Shown: piece after piece, positions 23,456 to 26,778 of the stretch
Layout of the letters: every line of letters starts with the position of its first letter
How positions within the stretch are numbered: the first letter of the stretch is position 1
Assembly: GCA_903921405.1 (NCBI GenBank)
Contig: CAIXPV010000166.1
Location: forward strand, 1-26,778
DNA length: 26,778 nucleotides
From: an uncultured Actinomycetes bacterium
GTDB taxonomy: Bacteria; Actinomycetota; Actinomycetes; Nanopelagicales; Nanopelagicaceae
Direction: 5' to 3'
Made by a program: the position numbers and the translations under genes
The notes under the pieces: model-generated
What the model was told of the DNA's origin: nothing
The model's database searches: none
What the model saw: only the letters and a program-made list of their open reading frames with translations

Positions 23456-24447
23456 ATTGCAGACATAGGACGTGGTGGGGCAATAAAACTTGGATCATTG
23501 ATTCCATGGCCAGGAAGTTTGGCTAATACCGTCTTTTGAAAGCGGGTTGCAATTTCTTCACGGACTTGAGCCGAACTCTTAGATGTATCGCGCAGAACGC
23601 TTCGAACATCAGTCTCTGTAATAGAAAATAGGCAAGAACGAAGTTGGCCATCAGATGTCAATCGGATTCGATCGCATGCCCCACAAAATGGACGTGTCAC
23701 GCTACCGATGATTCCTACTGTGGCTTGCGTACCGTTGATATAGAACTCCTCGGCAGGAGAAGAGCCACGGCCATCTACTGGAGTTAGTTCGTAGTCTTTC
23801 GACAATGACGCATAGATTTCATCGGCGGTAATCAAAGTAGCTCGATCCCAAATCCCACCGGCATCGAGAGGCATTTGTTCGATGAAGCGAAGTGAGTATT
23901 TATTTGCAAGTGCCCACTTCAAAAGCGCTGGTGCTTCATCATCATTAATATCTTTGAGTAAAACCGAATTAACTTTTATTGGATATAGGCCAGCTTTATT
24001 GGCAGCTTCAAGTCCATGTATTACATCATCAAAGCGATCACGATAGGTGAGAGTTTTAAATCGCTCGCGACTCAATGTGTCAAGACTGACGTTAATGCGA
24101 TTTAATCCAGCCTTAGCTAAAGGTGCGGCTAATTCTGGCAAGCGAATTCCATTAGTGGTTAGCGTCAATCGCGGAGCATTAGTTAGACCGGCGATGCGTT
24201 CAACAATTTCAACTATGTCAGGGCGCAGCAAAGGCTCTCCCCCAGTTAAGCGAACTTCATCAACGCCTTGTTCAACTGCAACGTCGATAATCAATAAGAG
24301 CTCATCGGTGGTGAGTAAATTTTCTGATGGTAACCATGCAGCAAAATCATGTGGCATGCAATATGTACATCGCAGCGAACAGCGATCGGTGAGTGAGACT
24401 CGCAAATTACGATGTGTGCGGCCATATGTATCAATAAGAGTGCTCAT
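23446..24447 (-). CDS. moaA: GTP 3',8-cyclase MoaA (radical SAM)
   Basis: First enzyme of Moco synthesis, 333 aa. The radical-SAM cluster CSLRCTYC has Cys23, Cys27 and Cys30. RLTGGEPLLRPD follows near 62-73, and a second C-terminal 4Fe-4S site is in RPFCGACDRIRLTSDGQLRSC. The protein ends in SAIGG, the terminal Gly-Gly conserved in this family. It starts with an ATGA overlap with moaE, so it is the last gene of the moeA-moaC-mogA-moaE-moaA run. It converts GTP to 3',8-cyclo-GTP in the cytoplasm together with MoaC. Confidence 0.96.
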   Translation of the reverse strand: MSTLIDTYGRTHRNLRVSLTDRCSLRCTYCMPHDFAAWLPSENLLTTDELLLIIDVAVEQGVDEVRLTGGEPLLRPDIVEIVERIAGLTNAPRLTLTTNGIRLPELAAPLAKAGLNRINVSLDTLSRERFKTLTYRDRFDDVIHGLEAANKAGLYPIKVNSVLLKDINDDEAPALLKWALANKYSLRFIEQMPLDAGGIWDRATLITADEIYASLSKDYELTPVDGRGSSPAEEFYINGTQATVGIIGSVTRPFCGACDRIRLTSDGQLRSCLFSITETDVRSVLRDTSKSSAQVREEIATRFQKTVLAKLPGHGINDPSFIAPPRPMSAIGG

Positions 24448-24866
24448 GCCGTATTAACCCACTCATCGCTACCATCAGTAAAAACTTGGTGCTTCCAAAT
24501 TGGCAGTTGGGCTTTGACGGCATTGACTAGAGCTTCGCAGGCATCAAAGGCGCTTTGACGATGATGGGCCGAGACTGCAACCGCAAAGGCGCTCTGGCCG
24601 ATTGGAATCTGCCCATAGCGGTGTGCCACAGCGACCTTAACCACATCGAACTGTTCACTGACTTCTTGCGTAATTCTTACAATCTCTTGGGGCGCCGAAG
24701 GGTGGATTTCATACGTTAGATCCTTGACTGATTTTCCACCATCATGATTTCGAACATCTCCGGTGAAAGTCACAACGGCGCCACAACTGTGATCACTGAC
24801 TATTGTGACTAAAGCCGAAACATCAATTGTTTCAGGAGTAACAACTGCACTGACTACCTGTGCCAT
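24444..24866 (-). CDS. moaE: Molybdopterin synthase catalytic subunit MoaE
   Basis: 140-aa large subunit of molybdopterin synthase. It has VTFTGDVRNHDGGKSVKDLTYEIHP with the family GDVRNHNxGxxVxxLxYE pattern, the central VAHRYGQIPIGQSAFAVAVS, HHRQSAFDACEALVNAVKAQ, and the active-site segment PIWKHQVFTDGSDEW near the end, whose Lys contributes to catalysis. It overlaps mogA (TAATG) and moaA (ATGA). Its sulfur-carrying partner moaD is encoded about 1 kb away on the opposite strand. Confidence 0.95.
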   Translation of the reverse strand: MAQVVSAVVTPETIDVSALVTIVSDHSCGAVVTFTGDVRNHDGGKSVKDLTYEIHPSAPQEIVRITQEVSEQFDVVKVAVAHRYGQIPIGQSAFAVAVSAHHRQSAFDACEALVNAVKAQLPIWKHQVFTDGSDEWVNTA

Positions 24867-25345
24867 TAGTGATCCAGTCCATCTAATTGATCCAGAATAT
24901 GCCCAGCTAAACGTTCAATAATAACTAGACCATCTTTAACTGCGCCTTGAGAACCTGGCAGATTAATAATCAGAGTTTGTGCACACGTGCCAACGAGGCC
25001 ACGAGTTAAATCACTAGTGGGTACCTTTTCCCGCGAATATGCGCGTAGTGCTTCAGAAAACCCTGGTATCAATTTTTCAATAAATGGTGCCGTTGCTTCC
25101 GGCGTGACATCAGTTGGTGAAACTCCAGTCCCACCCGTCGTAACGATTAAGCGAACCTTTTGTGCAAGTGCCTTAATAATCTCTTGACTTATGGCCTCCA
25201 CATCATCGCAGACAATGACTGGCTCAGATGTTAAATATCCCAGTGCCGTTAGGCCGCTGCGTAAGCTGGCCCCGCTGAGATCAGAGTAAACACCCTGTGA
25301 GGCTCGGTTGCTGGCCGTAATAACAACTGCACTGCGCTGATTCAC
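24866..25345 (-). CDS. mogA: Molybdopterin adenylyltransferase MogA/MoaB family
   Basis: 159-aa protein that adenylylates molybdopterin before metal insertion. Family motifs are AVVITASNRASQGVYSDLSG at the N-terminus, LIVTTGGTGVSPTDVTPEA in the middle and LIINLPGSQGAVKDGL near the end. A longer frame reaches a TTG at 25357, but the GTG at 25345 is the better start. Its GTGA overlaps the moaC stop, and GGAAG lies about 6 nt upstream. The choice between a MogA and a MoaB label is a matter of naming; the reaction is the same. Confidence 0.92.
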   Translation of the reverse strand: MNQRSAVVITASNRASQGVYSDLSGASLRSGLTALGYLTSEPVIVCDDVEAISQEIIKALAQKVRLIVTTGGTGVSPTDVTPEATAPFIEKLIPGFSEALRAYSREKVPTSDLTRGLVGTCAQTLIINLPGSQGAVKDGLVIIERLAGHILDQLDGLDH

Positions 25346-25815
25346 GCGCGCTTCCAATCGCCGTTCTTTCCGCCAGATTTTGAATCAACGCGAATGTCGG
25401 TGATTGCAGCAAGTGGATCTAGTGCTTTAACCATATCGATAATAGTTAAACCAGCCACACTCACTGCAGTAAGGGCTTCCATCTCTACACCTGTTCGATC
25501 TGAAGTGACCACTTCTGCATTTATACCAACACCAGAATCCGTAATCTGCAAGTCAATTGAGATCTTATTGATTGCAATCGGATGGCACAGCGGAATTAAA
25601 TCGCTAGTTTTCTTAGCAGCCAAGATTCCTGCAATGCGCGCAGTAGATAAGACATCACCCTTGGGAGTACTTCCATCGCGCAGAAGGGCTACAACGTGGG
25701 CGGACAAATTAACTTTCGCTGACGTATGTGCAGTACGAACCGTGACATCACGGCCAGTGACATCGACCATATTGGCCTGTCCTTGATTATTTAGGTGCGT
25801 TAATTCATCACTCAT
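25342..25815 (-). CDS. moaC: Cyclic pyranopterin monophosphate synthase MoaC
   Basis: 157-aa lyase that turns 3',8-cyclo-GTP into cyclic pyranopterin monophosphate. It has MVDVTGRDVTVRTAHTSAKV, KTSDLIPLCHPI (with the active-site His), GVEMEALTAVSVAGLTIIDM, and the C-terminal SKSGGKNGDW. The start ATG has no good Shine-Dalgarno sequence, but TAGAAT (plus-strand 25823-25828) is 7 nt upstream, so an own leaderless promoter inside the 18-bp gap after moeA and the moeA end is possible. Confidence 0.95.
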   Translation of the reverse strand: MSDELTHLNNQGQANMVDVTGRDVTVRTAHTSAKVNLSAHVVALLRDGSTPKGDVLSTARIAGILAAKKTSDLIPLCHPIAINKISIDLQITDSGVGINAEVVTSDRTGVEMEALTAVSVAGLTIIDMVKALDPLAAITDIRVDSKSGGKNGDWKRA

Positions 25816-25822
25816 GCCGTGG

Positions 25823-25828
25823 ATTCTA
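25823..25828 (-). promoter_or_regulatory. Possible leaderless -10 box of moaC
   Basis: Read on the minus strand, TAGAAT lies 7 nt before the moaC ATG at 25815, in the 18-bp gap after the moeA stop. It matches the TANNNT pattern seen at moaD and the TauE-like gene. If it is real, moaC-mogA-moaE-moaA can be expressed apart from moeA. The motif is short and may be chance. Confidence 0.35.
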
Positions 25829-25833
25829 ATTGC

Positions 25834-26778
25834 CTACGGCAGTGATAGCCAACGAACGCTTTGGCCAGGGCTCGTGAGCCTTGTTGTGACAACTGCAAAG
25901 CCAGTGGATTGAGCTAAACCGCGCAACATCGCCGAGCCTAGGTATGGGGCGACATGAAACTCTCCATTAATCACATTGCCAATAATTAGTCGCGTGAACT
26001 CTGGAGGCGCAGTTAACTCGTCATGAGTCTTTACATTGTGTAACTGTTGTTGAGATTTTCCAAGCATCGAATCAATTACTGGTTGACCCAAGGATATAAG
26101 TGCAACGATTGCCGATTGCGGGTTACCGGGTAAACCAAAAAGAGCATGACCGTCAATGTCTGCTAATAACATGGGATGGCCTGGACGCACTGCCACTGTA
26201 TCGACCAAAATATTGGCATTAACGTGAGCTAAGGCGTTATGTAAGTAATCACGCGGACCCTGTGCTGTACCACCAGTTGTAATAATTATGTCGGCGCTTT
26301 CGCATGCTTTCTTAAGTGCTTGAACAACAAGGTCAAGCTCATCAGAAATATAGTGAGTACTATCAATTTCACATCCAAGTTTTTCTAACCACCCCGGAAG
26401 TTGTGGACCAAGTGCATCACGCACTAATCCTTCACTGGGGATTCCGGTCAGTTGAATTTCATCACCAAGTAAGACAAGTGCAACTTTCGGTTTTCTGACA
26501 ACCTGCACGCTATCTAAGCCAGCAGCTGCAAGTAAGCCGATCATTGCCGGACTCAGAACCGTTCCAGCGCTGATAAGTATGTCTCCCGTCATGCACTCAT
26601 GTGCTGCTGGGCGAATATCTTGATCTGCAACTACTTCACCTTCAAGAACTAGCCCATTAACTTGCGCTAACTCCCAACGAATAACTCCCAATGTATTAAC
26701 TGGAATCACTGCGCCAGTTGCAATACCCACCGCAGTTCCTGACTGCAGCGCATCCTTCATAGGCAGTCCAGCTTTTAC
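25834..26778 (-). CDS. moeA: Molybdopterin molybdotransferase MoeA, 5' end cut by window edge
   Basis: Inserts molybdate into adenylylated molybdopterin. The visible 314 residues begin inside the protein. QSGTAVGIATGAVIP is the family block normally found around residue 90-110, and the frame stays open through 26761-26778 to the edge, so the ATG at 26760 is an internal Met. GDILISAGTVLSPAMIGLLA, KVALVLLGDE, the Mog-like ITTGGTAQGPRDY, LFGLPGNPQSAIVAL and the C-terminal domain IV follow. It heads the visible moco gene run. A MoeA of this type serves all Mo enzymes, but here it sits near the formate dehydrogenase. Confidence 0.94.
   Translation of the reverse strand, partial: VKAGLPMKDALQSGTAVGIATGAVIPVNTLGVIRWELAQVNGLVLEGEVVADQDIRPAAHECMTGDILISAGTVLSPAMIGLLAAAGLDSVQVVRKPKVALVLLGDEIQLTGIPSEGLVRDALGPQLPGWLEKLGCEIDSTHYISDELDLVVQALKKACESADIIITTGGTAQGPRDYLHNALAHVNANILVDTVAVRPGHPMLLADIDGHALFGLPGNPQSAIVALISLGQPVIDSMLGKSQQQLHNVKTHDELTAPPEFTRLIIGNVINGEFHVAPYLGSAMLRGLAQSTGFAVVTTRLTSPGQSVRWLSLP

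Noticed and set aside
24047..24457. 136-codon plus-strand frame opposite moaA
   Set aside because: It lies within the radical-SAM part of moaA, including the CxxxCxxC codons; the composition fits a shadow frame.
26758..26760. ATG at 26760 as the start of moeA
   Set aside because: The frame is open to the window edge, and the protein at this point is already at the middle of the MoeA N-terminal half, so the gene is cut by the edge and this Met is internal.
1..26778. Search for mobile elements, CRISPR repeats, tRNA or rRNA genes and long direct repeats
   Set aside because: Genes are packed with short spacers throughout and none of these structures was seen by eye; a covariance-model search would be needed to exclude a small RNA.

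Overview
This window is almost entirely coding and reads as a catabolic island for methylated amines, with glycine betaine the most likely substrate. It is followed by molybdenum-cofactor (Moco) genes. Base composition looks moderate (high 40s % GC judged by eye, not computed). Several genes lack a Shine-Dalgarno (SD) sequence but have a TANNNT -10 box 6-7 nt before the start codon, the pattern of leaderless transcripts that are common in Actinobacteria. Protein flavour also suggests a low-GC actinobacterium, perhaps a freshwater planktonic lineage of the acI/Nanopelagicales kind; that placement is an inference of modest confidence. No gap between genes exceeds about 105 bp. I saw no rRNA or tRNA gene, CRISPR array, insertion sequence or integrase.

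Left part, minus strand (4713 down to 1): an MttB-family corrinoid methyltransferase, an aldehyde dehydrogenase of the betaine-aldehyde type, and ProV and ProW of a betaine/proline ABC importer (ProW runs off the left edge). Divergent from these, plus strand (4817 to 10888): an IclR regulator, a B12-binding corrinoid protein, MetV, MetF, a methyl-corrinoid:THF methyltransferase, a reductive activator of corrinoid proteins (RACE type), and a DUF1638 protein. The shared promoter region carries a clean TGGAAC-N4-GTTCCA palindrome.

Middle part, minus strand (22401 down to 10874): a GntR/FCD regulator, a dimethylglycine/sarcosine-dehydrogenase-like flavoprotein with a folate-binding GcvT domain, EtfB, EtfA, formate-THF ligase, and the NuoE-, NuoF- and FdhA-like subunits of an NAD-dependent Mo formate dehydrogenase. 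Genes are joined by TAATG/ATGA overlaps or tiny gaps, so this is probably one operon. It converges on the corrinoid operon with a 15-bp overlap of the last genes.

Right part: a TauE-type membrane protein and MoaD, divergent from a 22-bp region, then MoeA-MoaC-MogA-MoaE-MoaA on the minus strand (MoeA is cut by the right edge). These make Moco, which the formate dehydrogenase needs.

Together (inference): betaine enters through ProVW. The MttB protein moves one methyl to the corrinoid protein, and the pterin-binding methyltransferase passes it to THF; MetFV would oxidise methyl-THF to methylene-THF. The remaining dimethylglycine is oxidised by the flavoprotein, sending electrons to EtfAB and a C1 unit to THF. 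After FolD (not in the window), formate-THF ligase run in reverse gives ATP and formate, and formate dehydrogenase gives CO2 and NADH. The striking point is an anaerobe-style corrinoid demethylation module joined to an oxidative flavoprotein branch in one locus.
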